Under the pieces are notes generated by a model. The model was not told the DNA's origin. It made no database searches and saw nothing but the letters and a program-made list of their open reading frames with translations. From Enchytraeus crypticus (lineage: Eukaryota > Annelida > Clitellata > Enchytraeida > Enchytraeidae): DNA of 64,000 nucleotides. Location: NCBI GenBank assembly GCA_905160935.1, contig CAJHZI010000818.1, positions 2,314,501 through 2,378,500 of the forward strand, in the 5' to 3' direction. A program made the position numbers and the translations under genes. Shown one piece after another: positions 43,087 through 53,517 of the stretch. The stretch's first letter is position 1, and every line of letters begins with the position of its first letter.

Positions 43087-44577
43087 TTTGAGATTATATT
43101 AGACTTTTAATAGTCAATAAACGCTGATAAAGGAATTGTTATTAGGCTTCCACCGCAATGACGATGACTTAGTTTTATAGAATCAATTAGTGGATGACTT
43201 TGTCCGCCATTTCTGCATGAGAAGGCGTTATGAAGCAACTGTAATGCGTCTCTTTGCAGAATTACTATTGTCTAGAATAAATGAGGAAAAGATTATGACG
43301 TTGGAAACCTGAAAATGCCGGAAATGTAGAAAACACGCAATTTGAATTCGATACGTAAATATGTTAAGATTTTAGTAAAGTGGCGAGACATTGCGTTAGC
43401 TATTTATTCTGGAAAAACTAGACGTAATCTAACCCAGTGGAGAATTTTTGATTTAAGTTGGAGGGGGGAATTAAAGTTTGTGACCACTTTGTTAATTTGA
43501 GAAACTAAAATGTGCGACTTGACTTTAATTAATTTTATTCCAGGAGAAATATCTCACAATTTTAGAGGAACTTCGTTAAGATCTAGAGAAAAAATCTCAA
43601 TCACTTAAAAATAAGAAGGTTAACAACAATGACGAATATCGTGCATCTGCATAATTTGCTGAAATAGGTGAGAGACAAAGCAACAAGCCAACTGCAGTAG
43701 CTAGTCTTGTTCGTTACTTGCTCGAGTGAAATAAAGATGTTTAAAATGCAGTAACAAGTTACCTGCAGTATACGTTACATGCTCGATTGAAATAAAAGTG
43801 TTTAATGCAGTAATTAGTAACTAGTTATCTGCAGTATACGTTACTTGTCAACTGAAATAAGGGTGTCTAATGCAGTAACTTGCAATCTATATATGATTTT
43901 GCCCGTTATGCTACATTTGAGTCTTTATTAACAGTTTGGACAGCAGTTACATAGCATAGGCCTACTGCAAAATGAAAGTCAAATAACAAAGCAATTCCGT
44001 GGGCTTTTGTTTTAGTCTGAATGATATTGACGATTGACGGCTGTACCGTGGTTATACATGTGCTGCAGACATCAGGGTGACCGACAAACCTGTTAACCTC
44101 TTTCCCTCATTCGTCCCTCTTGAGCAGAAAATTCATAGTGAAACTGAGGTCGAAATAAAATAAGAATCAAAATTGAAAATAAACTACAACACATAAAATG
44201 AATTAGGAGTCTAAATAACTGCTAGAAGAGGCCTTCTAAAGCTTTCAGTTTTAGAGCATTTTGTCAAAATCTGCAACTGATATAATATTAGGCCAACGAC
44301 AAATTAAAAAAGACTAACATTTTATGAAATAAATTTTATGAAAAATTCCTCGAATCTATAACAAAAATTGACGGCAAATAGTTTCTGGAATGTGAAATAC
44401 TAAGATCATTTTACGACCCGGCTTCTCTTTCTTTTACTAAAAATAAAGAAATCATTTAATTATGAGTCGCAGGCTCGCAGCCTTGTGAAGGCTATGACAA
44501 GTAACAATTAAATACGAGATCCAGAATGGTATCGCAAGTAACTATAAAAAATCTCCAATGAGCGAATGAATGTATGA

Positions 44578-44845
44578 ACGAAAGAAAGAAAGAAAAATAA
44601 AGAAAAAAATGAAAAAAGAAAGCATGGAAATAAGGAAGGAAAGAAAGAAAGAAGAAAAACAAATAAAAATGTAAGAAGGAAAGAAACAAGGAAGGAAAGA
44701 AATAAATAAATAAAGAAGGAAAGGAAGAAAGAAAGAATTAATTAATTAATTAATTAATTAACGAATGCATCAATCAATCAATCAATCCATCAATCAATCA
44801 TAAAATAAATAAATAAACCATTCAAACTAACAATCAATCAATCAG

Positions 44846-44878
<33 letters not shown>

Positions 44879-44885
44879 CAATTAA
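44578..44885. repeat. GAAA, TTAA and CAAT simple-repeat cluster
   Basis: A purine tract (AAGAAAGAAAG, 44578-44738), then (TTAA)n at 44738-44760, then (ATCA)n runs to 44885. The minus-strand Phe/Leu/Ser-rich frame over it is a by-product. Confidence 0.9.
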
Positions 44886-44914
44886 TCAATGTCTATACAT
44901 AAATAAATAACCTT

Positions 44915-45120
44915 ATCTCTCTTAGTGCAGTGCTTACTGGCAGGTCCATGGTATATAACGCCTCCACTCTTCTCTGTCTTACGCTTTCCTCTACATATCC
45001 ATATATTAGTGAGTCTTTAAATCATCTAACATTCCTAATCTCAGCCTGCCTCGGCCTCTTTTTCCTTCCATCCTGCCTTCTATGCCCACTTTTATTAGAC
45101 TTTCCCTCTTAGATGTGTCC
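44915..45120 (-). mobile_element. LINE family F, 3' end copy
   Basis: Minus strand matches the 1970 and 14990 copies end to end, from AAGTGGGCATAGAAGGCAGG to ATGGACCTGCCAGTAAGCAC. It follows directly on the simple-repeat cluster. Confidence 0.62.
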
Positions 45121-45129
45121 TATCCAACG

Positions 45130-46500
45130 CTTATTCGTATTTCGTAATACATTTATCAATTATCTATTTAACAACTCTCTCCAAAACTTACTCATATGTA
45201 CATGTATATCTATCATATCTGTACCACTATCATATCTATGTTTATCGCCTCGTAAGATCACCTAGCATTGTAGTTAGTCTCAATTTTTAATTTTCTCAAA
45301 CCTATTCCGTTCAACAAGCCATCAGGGACGTATCTAGCCTAATGTATCTAATTAATTATCAGGAATCAAATATAAAAAGTACCAGTTCATATATAAGCTT
45401 AAGCTAATATTGTTCAGCAATCGTTTGGTTGTATCAACGAATTAAAGCATTTTAATTTAATTAAATAATTAATTATATTTAATTATTATATTTCTTTGAG
45501 AAAATGCAGACGAGTGCAATAAATTACCAGCGCGAATGAAGATTTAAGATTTACTGATTTAGAAAAAATGATTAACGACTATTTCGCTTAGAACAGATCT
45601 ACAGATTAAGAGCATCTATAGTGACATCATTGACTTGTTTTAGCTGTTATCTAAATCAGTTAAATAGCCTATTTAAAAAATATTTACACATAATAATAGT
45701 CTCTTCTCACAATTGGTTGTATATTTCTTAATCCCACCGCTGTGCTAGCGTGTGTAAGTACTTGAGTAGTTTATATGAGTTGTTTATTAGAGTAGTTCTT
45801 CATTCGTCAAAGCCGCGCATTTGTTGAATGCTATTTTCACTCCACACTCCGGAGATTATTATACTGGAATCAAATTTCTTTTCTGTGTTCTGATTTTCTT
45901 AAAGACCAAGTTAGGAAAATAGAGCTCGATTAATAAACGTCAAAGATTACCGTAAGTCCAAAACAGTGGCGTGATCAGAATATTTGCTAAAATAGGGCAG
46001 CAAGACTTCTCTTTTCCTGGCATCTTTGAGTATGTGTTGTGTTACTAATGCAATGGCTTAGTACTGGTGTAGTGTAATGTAATGTGTAATATAATGTGTA
46101 ATATAATGTGTAACTGCATGCAATACATGTACAATACATGCGCACTGAAATATGTACGAACGCAGCACAGGTTTACGTGGTTATAGTTTTACGTATTTAT
46201 ACCATTCATACCGACTGTTTATTACTCTTATTGCAATGGTGTGTCTCGCACAATTTTCTCTAGCTTTCTCAAGTATTCTGCTGAGTGATAGATCCTAGGT
46301 GCATATTCCAACTCACATGCTGCTTTCACGGTCTATACATGTAAATATACTCCATCGATTAGCGACTCAATCTCTTCACAAAAGAAGATACTTTATCCAT
46401 ACCTTAATGGAACCTATGGAAATTTTCCATAGTTTCTAATTTATTTGTCATTTTAATATGAAATAAGAGTAATTTGAAAGACGAACCTGCATGGTAATAT
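45130..46500. other. AT-rich non-coding stretch
   Basis: No gene seen. A short TGTAATATAATG repeat lies at 46074-46112. Confidence 0.4.
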
Positions 46501-46529
46501 CGATATTTAACGTACTTTACAATTACTCA

Positions 46530-46695
46530 ACTGCTACTACTATTGCTACTTTAACTATTACTACTACTACTATTGCTACTCTTAACTATTACCACTAATA
46601 CTACTATTACTAATCCAACTATTAGGCCACTACTATTATTATTACTACTCTAACTATTACTACTACTACTATTGCTACTCTATTACTACTACTCT
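46530..46695. repeat. Degenerate (CTA)n/(ATT)n with ~55-bp period
   Basis: TACTACTATTGCTACTC and AACTATTACTACTACTA recur three times with drift. Confidence 0.75.
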
Positions 46696-46867
46696 GAAGA
46701 TCTCACAGGATGCGAGATATACTGAAATACTTAACTATTAAATTGATATGTACATGTATTAACACTGATAAGCCTCTATACTGTAGTGACTAACTTGTAT
46801 CGATAAACTTCTACTGTATTTTCATATGGATTTCAGGCTTACTTTCATACGGAATAGATAGAAGATA

Positions 46868-47080
46868 TGGATGGGTCATATACTGAGTGGGAATGGTTTA
46901 CTAAAAGGGGCAATTGAAGGAAGAATGGAAGGGAAAATGGCTAAAGGAAGACTGAGACTTAGGATGCTGGATGCTTTGGTAACTTGCTCGTATGTTGTCA
47001 TGAACAGTAAATCAGAAGATAGCAATATGAGGAAATGTGGATAGAAATAAGCTATGGACCTGCCAGTAGACAGTGTACTA

Positions 47081-47113
<33 letters not shown>
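46868..47113 (+). mobile_element. LINE family F, best copy, with (GA)n tail
   Basis: One frame reads WMGHILSGNGLLKGAIEGRM, then EGKMAKGRLRLRMLDALV, SYVVMNSKSEDSNM, closely matching the C-terminal RWLGHVLR...EGRRxRGRPRxxWxDxV...AxDRxxWR pattern of non-LTR reverse transcriptases. The block GACCTGCCAGTAGACAGTG follows, then (GA)n to about 47113. Confidence 0.75.
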
Positions 47114-47728
47114 CCTTCTAAAACTGATTGCTGTGGGCATTTAGAGTTTTCACTATTTTTTAAAGATTTCAAAGAGGGTATTTTATTTACACTTTAAATT
47201 ATAACAGTTTATCTATTTAATGTCATGAGATTCTAAATTTTTATTTTCTTTTTAAACAATAAATTCTTTAGATTTAGATTCGTATTTCAATTTCTCGAGA
47301 TCCTTGACGAATATGATATAGGCCTATTGCCTAAAGACGAACCTCGGCAGTTATTGATTCGTCAAAGAAAATAATTAATCAAGTTAGGCTGCTTGCTATA
47401 AACAGCACAACTGTTAGATCAAGTAAAAAGAGAGCAATTGCCCCATGGGCCAGAACCCACGAAGACAGTAAATTATAATGTGTTCAAATATGTGTCCAGG
47501 GATGTTTTTTAGTTTTAAATCGTTTTTTGTTCAGCATAGCACAGAATATGCAAACAATTGAAACGTTCATGCAGATAGATAAAAAATAAAGAATAACTTA
47601 ATTCTATTTTTTCTTTCAAGAATTTCCATAGACACTATTTATTGTGACATGTTAACAAATACGGTAGTGTGTGGTTAAATAATTAAAAAAAATAACTAAA
47701 GCTTCGCCCTGGTGTATCTTTCCGCCAT

Positions 47729-47766
47729 CATGTTTTCGCTGCTAGCAAAAACATGATGGGCAAAAA
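47729..47766. other. Perfect hairpin sequence
   Basis: CCATCATGTTTT and AAAACATGATGG, 12-bp perfect arms about 12 bases apart, close to the left limit of a family A copy. Confidence 0.7.
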
Positions 47767-47794
47767 CAAGCAAAAACCAAACATGCTATTTGAA

Positions 47795-48064
47795 GCACAT
47801 CGGCCTTTGCTTTACTATGAGGAGTTCCACAGACAGTTGAAGACCTATCTTTTCCATCCAGTGTCCAAGAGCAGCGACCTGCGCCTAAACCTCCTTTTCT
47901 TTAATTCCCCTTACTTTGGACTGATTATCTGGATTTTGGAGTTTGTACCGTTTTTGGACCTTCTTTATGCTTGCCGGCTTGATTTTGTCTCAATAGTGCT
48001 CTATGCTGTCATTGATGACTATAGCACTCTAATTGTTGTTATGTTATGTTATGTTATGTTGCTA
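47795..48064 (+). mobile_element. LINE family A 3' end with (GTTAT)n tail
   Basis: The frame from 47753 ends an ORF2-like C-terminus (YYEEFHRQLKTYLFHP); the rest is 3' UTR read through: TGTACCGTTTTTGGACCTTC, GCCGGCTTGATTTTGTCTCA, GACTATAGCACTCTAATTGT and a terminal (TTATG)4. It defines the 3' end of the family. Confidence 0.68.
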
Positions 48065-48069
48065 TGACA

Positions 48070-49220
48070 CACTGTGTATGAATGAACTGGTTTAGGAAAA
48101 GAATGTTTGATTTCCTCATCAAATAACGTGTGATTTATAAAATAATAGGCCCAAATGCGGTTTTAGCTTCTCTGTCATTCAAATTCACAGCTATATTTTA
48201 TCATCGGTACCACCTCTGAGCCGTTAATCATTTAGCTAAAGAATGTGCCGGCCGCTAAAGCATAGTTGTATTGACTAACTAATCACATTCAACTGTCGCA
48301 AATGAATGGATAAAGCGGTCGAAGCTTTGATGCTGCATCATTCGAGACACGAGCCGACTCGTGCCTGAGATTTATGTAAAAAAGTTTTCTTCCACAATTA
48401 CGATCTCGTGGCATTGTTCTGGTCTCTAAATGCTACACTGATGACTGGTCCATTGTGGGAAACCTGTCAAGAAAAAGCAGTTACACTTAATCGCAGCTTT
48501 GAACCAGTTAATCAAACGCCTAGTCTACTGTGATTTTCTTCTATAGTCATAAACTAGTTGTCATGCATTGCATAACATTTAATTGGTCTACAATTTGATA
48601 AATAGACTCAAAATGTGAAAAGGGTCTTATGTTGAGACAATAACGATAATTTTTAGAGCTACTGACAGATTTGCGCTGAAAATCTTCTGTAGATATCTGT
48701 ATAAATTGTGTTAACAACTTTAGTTAAAATGTTTCGTTAAAGATAGTTGTCTAAAGTTATTTCAGGCTAGTTTAACTTTTCACAAGCTTACATTTAATAC
48801 TTTTAATACGAGTCAATGACTTGTAAACTCGCAAAATTGTTTGTGCCCCTGCTGTGATTATTGTACAGATTGCTTAATGTAGTGCCTGAATTACGAATGT
48901 CTTATTACATCTATCGCTTTCAGTATTATTACTACATCTAGACCTTACTACACCGTGAACAATTTCCATTTGTTATAATAATTACACTATATTGTATCTA
49001 ACTGCATGCATATATAAAATGAATAGGCCTACTGTTCTGGGCCTTTTACAGGTAGTTTTGCAATTTACCAACATTATTAAAGTTCAAAAGTCTAACTTTA
49101 GATATCATGAGAGTTTAAAAACATAAATGTAAAACTCTTATCTAATATAGTATCTATTTCTCTTTGATAACACTTGCTGACTAAATTGTTAGTTTAATTA
49201 TAGTTCATTGCTCTTTTTCC
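48070..49220. other. Non-coding stretch
   Basis: No supported gene. At 48315-48380 AAGCGGTCGAAGC and TTCGAGACACGAGCCGACTC hint at a tRNA-like head, but the boxes are too poor to call. Confidence 0.35.
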
Positions 49221-49304
49221 GCTAATGTTCGATATTCTACTCTCCGATCGAATCCAAGAGAATTTAATTCACCTGCAGGCTCGTTCATTTAAAATGTCAT
49301 GACA
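49221..49304 (-). mobile_element. tRNA-derived SINE family C, short diverged fragment
   Basis: Minus strand: TCATGACATTTTAAATGAAC, GCAGGTGAATTAAATTCTCT, TTGGATTCGATCGGAGAG. Box B is degraded. Confidence 0.5.
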
Positions 49305-50465
49305 TATTTATTTATTTATTCATTTATCACACGCATTCCACAAGAGCTACATGACAAATGTTCTACAATAGAAGAAAAAGCGTATGAACGGAAATAAAGG
49401 CCTTGGTGAGTCACTTACATATTCCGAGAGGATAAATCGTAGGAACCAAATTAGATACGCATTAAAAACATATATCAGATAAATTAAGCAATTTACGCTT
49501 ATTCAATTTAGTCCCATAAAACAGTTGTGAGACAAATAAAGTTTAAAAATTACTGTGAATTATGTTTGAAGTTGTAGAATCAAAGGTCCTTGAATATCAC
49601 TATCAAATATCACTTGAATTTACTTAGATGATTTAGAGTAATATAAAAACAACAGAATAACGCACTGGGCTAAAAATTGAACGAGAACAATAAGAGGTTA
49701 AAATATAATGTCAAAGCGCATAGCAGTTTCTCATAAATTTGCTAAGATCAGTTTCGTTAAGCCTTTTCTTAAACGAATCCACAGAGGGAGCATTTACTGT
49801 GCTAGGCGGTAGTTGGTTCCATATGCTTATACATCTATTTCTAAAGTGGTAACGCTCAGCGTTACATATAAAGGGTTTAGGATAAAGAGTTTAAAAGAAA
49901 AAAATCTTGAATAGGTAAATCGATCAAATGGTTCATAATTTTATAATGGGATATTAGGTCTAATTTAATTCGACGAAGTTCAAGTGGTTCGGCATCAAGT
50001 AATTTTAGTCTATGGCGGTAAGGATGTTCTTTTAGTCCAAAAAGTAGTTTGGTAAATCTTTTTGCATTGATTGGATTAGGTCAATATCTTGCTTTCGATA
50101 GGGTGGCCAAAGATTTGAACAGTACTCTAATATTGGGCGGACAAATACAGTGAAAGCTTTAAACAGTAAGGTTTTATCTTTTGATTTAAAGGAATTTAGT
50201 CTAATTGCCGCCTTTCTACGTGCCTTATTACACAGGGACTGGATATGTGATGAAAAGGAAAGATCCCGGGAAAAGAGGATTCCTAAGTCCGTAACCTTAT
50301 CCACTCTGAGCAAGGAGACTGACCCTAGTTTGTATTTATACTCTATTAAAGGACCTCTACTATGACTGAAAGATATAACTTGGCATTTGTTGCAAGCAAG
50401 CTCCATTGCCATTCTTTAGCCCAATGAAGGATATTATTTATATTTTATTGAAGGGAATCACAGTC
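49297..50465 (-). mobile_element. CR1/Jockey-like LINE, reverse transcriptase C-terminal third and 3' end
   Basis: Minus strand encodes MELACNKCQVISFSHSRGP, TDLGILFSRDLSFSSHIQS, KDKTLLFKAFTVFVRPILEY and CSNLWPPYRKQDIDLIQSMQ, the thumb and post-RT region of non-LTR ORF2. A frameshift at about 50410 separates it from ILHWAKEW, and shifts near 49880 and 50030 separate HRLKLLDAEPLELRRIKLDL. The 3' end has GGAAATAAAGGCC reversed and a (TTTA)n run near 49305. A dead copy. Confidence 0.8.
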
Positions 50466-50985
50466 AGTAGGTGATATATACTGTACAATATCTGCGCACA
50501 TTTACGCACTACAGCTCTTCTGGTGTTTTATAGAACTGGTCTATACTCTGCACAGAAATATTTCGAACATATTTGTGTGAAAACTTACTGTTCTGTGCAC
50601 AGGTAGAGAGAAAGTCTTGTATAGTTCGTCGAATTAAGCTTTATAAATCATTATCACTCTCCCTAGTTTTCTGTCAAATGACGGACCCATGCATGCGCAT
50701 ATTCCTAATCACAGTCTGCTGCCACGCAGCGTGCTATATAAAGAGCACTCCATCGATATTATAAGTTAATCGCTTCGCTATGTGCAACTGTAATGCAGTC
50801 TATAACTGGGAAAATATGGCTTCTAAGATGGTTTCCTTTTGCCTTCTTCAGTTATTGCTTAGTCGCCTCTTGCGACCCTTCTGTTTACTGTTGTCTATTC
50901 TTCAGTGGCCTGGGCACAACACAAGAAAAGCTATAGAATTATCCAATGCCCTCTTAAATAGTAAGTCAGTAGCGGTATGATATAA

Positions 50986-51110
50986 AGCTAAAGTTAACGT
51001 CAGTTTCCTCACTCGAAAGCGATGTCAGTGACGGGAGAACCCAGGATTTGAACTCCGCAGATACTGATCCGCGGTCGAGTGTCTTACCGACTTCGCCACT
51101 GGCTCCAGCC
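50986..51110 (-). mobile_element. tRNA-derived SINE family B, best copy
   Basis: Minus strand: GGCTGGAGCCAGTGGCGAAG, TCGGTAAGACACTCGACCGC, GAGTTCAAATCCTGGGTTCT, TCACTGACATCGCTTTCGAG, GAGGAAACTGACGTTAAC. Box A (TGGCGAAGTCGG) and box B (GTTCAAATCC) are intact; the tail matches family G's 3' end. Confidence 0.75.
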
Positions 51111-52009
51111 AATACATAGCATATAGCGTCGTACTGCAGACAAGCAGGAACTTTGTACGAGATATCATCCGTCAACCGTATTTCTTTTGATAGCCAAAAC
51201 TGATTTTATGACTAAAAAGCATCAAATCGACGCTCTTGAGTTGTAGTCATCATCAAAACGGATACGTCTCTCTTCCCTAAGTCAGTAAATAGTTGCACCT
51301 AATTGATAATTAATTAATATATCTCCAACTGATTTGACTGCGGAAACAGATGTCTTTCATTGCAGACTTGAGCTTCTTCAAGAATGCTCCATATAATCTT
51401 CGTATCGTCATTATCGTGTAATGCGAATACTGAAGGATAACCTATATATTCTGAAAATAAAATAGCATTATGCAGTGAACGCTACCGGAAGTAATCCGTG
51501 AAATGATGTTAAGTGGAGATTAATTCTTTTCATTTCATTATAGCGACCTCGCTATTATTGAAGGCTATTCAAGATTGAAGAAGTTAATAGAAATATTTTC
51601 TGTAGGCTAATTAAAACTCTACATCTTTGTGACCAATTAAAGCTGCGAAATATTCCATAGAATAAGAGACCTCTCCAGAATCTTATATTATTACTATTTG
51701 TAGCTCAATTATTAGAATTTTATTATTAATGAATAATTATTAGTTATTTAAGAATGTATAAATAGTTCAATGTACATGCGTGTTAGGTAAGATCATGAAA
51801 TAATATTTTGCTTATAGACCTCCTTGGTGAAAAAGTAAAATTTTTAAAAATATGCATTCTGTATTTTTTGAGATTTGTATAAATGTCACAAAATATTAAG
51901 TTTCTACTTCACTCGGTTACTTAGTTACATAACATCTAAGCTCCAGATTACGTCAATTGACGCTCTTGGCTGTTCTAGTATTTAACGGTTGTTCCTGAGG
52001 TCCTGAGAT

Positions 52010-52756
52010 CAGAGTCGGATTAAGGGCCGCGGGGGCAGAGTAGTTTCTGGAGTTGTTTAATAAGATGCCAATTAATTTACTTTTCTTAAGAATTTAATTG
52101 CTCACTGGTTCCCTCTGACATCAATTAATACCGTAAAACATCTCTTCCATGTATTATGACTTTTTAGTAGGTATTACCTGTCAGACCGTCATTGCTGATC
52201 AGGATCAATTTACTTTGCGAGCCTTTCGGTGTATTAAGTTAACCACAATATCGAACACAATACATGAAAGTCAATGTGTCGCAGAATATTTAACCCAAAG
52301 CTTATCAAACACAGCTTATTCAGTTTATTGTCTCTCATGGTTGAACTAATAGTGTTCTTGATTCATTCTCATCAAGGTAGAAATACTTGGAGAGAAGAAC
52401 ATACAGCTGTTGCATATGGAAAAATTGTTATGCTTTCCATGAAAATACTAACTGCATATTGTCCAACCAGGTTGACAGAGAGCCCAATAAATAGAACAAA
52501 TGAGGTCAGTGGGAAGCGTTGATAATAATAGACTTACATTACATTGTTAAGGCCCGATATGTTCTATGCGTATGTCACGACCTCTGGCCTACCCTAGGCA
52601 TTATACAATACAGTACAAAAATCAATTTAATATTCAAAAAGATACGGAAGGACGATAGGCTATCCAAATAACGTGTTGCTAATATTTGGCGGGGGCCGCT
52701 CTGGAGGCTGAAGCCGGGAGCATTTGCACCCGCTGCCCTCGGTTAATCCGGGCCTG
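52010..52756. mobile_element. Non-autonomous hAT-type DNA transposon, 747 bp, with target site duplication
   Basis: The left end CAGAGTCGGATTAAGGGCC and the right end GGTTAATCCGGGCCTG are terminal inverted repeats of the CAGGGCCGGATTAAG type common in animal hAT elements. The flanks CCTGAGAT (52002-52009) and CCTGGGAT (52757-52764) form an 8-bp target duplication with one mismatch, as expected for hAT. The interior holds two short frames (52149-52349, 52274-52522) with no transposase motif. Orientation is not determined. Confidence 0.8.
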
Positions 52757-52772
52757 CCTGGGATCAATTCCC

Positions 52773-52892
52773 TGCTGAGATTATCAGAGTATAAAATCTC
52801 GGACCTTCATTGGACTGGCAACGTGGATAATTTAACCAAGTTAGCTGTCTAATGATTAAACATGTGGTATAAAAGTGATAGGTATCATCACT
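52773..52892 (+). mobile_element. SINE family C, 3' body fragment
   Basis: AGAGTATAAAATCTCGGACC, TCATTGGACTGG, then AACATGTGGTATAAAAGTGA. It starts just right of the hAT element's target duplication. Confidence 0.6.
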
Positions 52893-52985
52893 GATTAATG
52901 TTTTTGATCACTGATTAATGTTTTCGATAATTAGTCATTCGATCATTAGTCATTCGATCATTCGTCATTCGATCATTAGTCATTG
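52888..52985. repeat. Short repeats GATCACTGATTAATGTTTT and GATCATTAGTCATTC
   Basis: Two units of a 19-20-bp repeat, then about five of a 15-bp repeat. Confidence 0.75.
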
Positions 52986-53079
52986 AAATCACAACCTATA
53001 AATGTGTTGTCGTTCCTAAATCTGGTAGACGCGTATACGGATACCGTTTTGGGAGCTAATAGTTCCATTTTTCTCATAT

Positions 53080-53215
53080 TTCAATGGCGCATTGGTTAGA
53101 GGCGTCAGTACGTAGCGCCATTAAATTTTAAATGACAGATCCTGTAGTGAATTGAACTCTCGATGGTTCATAGCTCGGCCACACGAATCTCGAACATTCG
53201 TGTCATTCTAGTTAG
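53080..53215 (+). mobile_element. SINE family C, head-containing copy
   Basis: TCAATGGCGCATTGGTTAGA (box A), CTGTAGTGAATTGAACTCTC, CGATGGTTCATAGCTC (box B broken). It lies about 240 bases upstream of the UQCRC1 start codon. Confidence 0.6.
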
Positions 53216-53454
53216 CCATTAAATTTGACTAGTTTGATAATAATATTGCTATGTCCATGAATATTCTTCTCTATTGCATAATTTCTCCCTTTTGCTATAT
53301 TTACTTTTTGATGTTGCTGTATTAATGTGAAGAATAATGTCATGTTAATGTTAGAGCACACACATGTCGAGAACAAAAAAGTCTTGCTAAGTTAGCCGGC
53401 AAGTTAAAAGTTGAAGTGTGGCATCACTGCAGAGAACTGAGAGAAGTAGGCAAG

Positions 53455-53517
53455 ATGGCGACTTATATGAGAGTTGCTGTGGGGTCAGCTGTTAAAAATT
53501 TCGCTAAACTTAATCGT
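53455..53517 (+). CDS. UQCRC1: UQCRC1-like exon 1: start codon and mitochondrial presequence
   Basis: Twenty-one codons from an ATG in a good context (caagATGG), ending in a strong donor (CGT|gtaagt), phase 0. The peptide contains Arg and Lys, no Asp or Glu, and can form an amphipathic helix, as expected for matrix import. No earlier in-frame ATG is needed. Confidence 0.8.

Noticed and set aside
42852-43110. Poly-Asp, poly-Ser, poly-His and poly-Arg frames
   Set aside because: By-products of the GAT/GAC and GTC/ATC triplet arrays.
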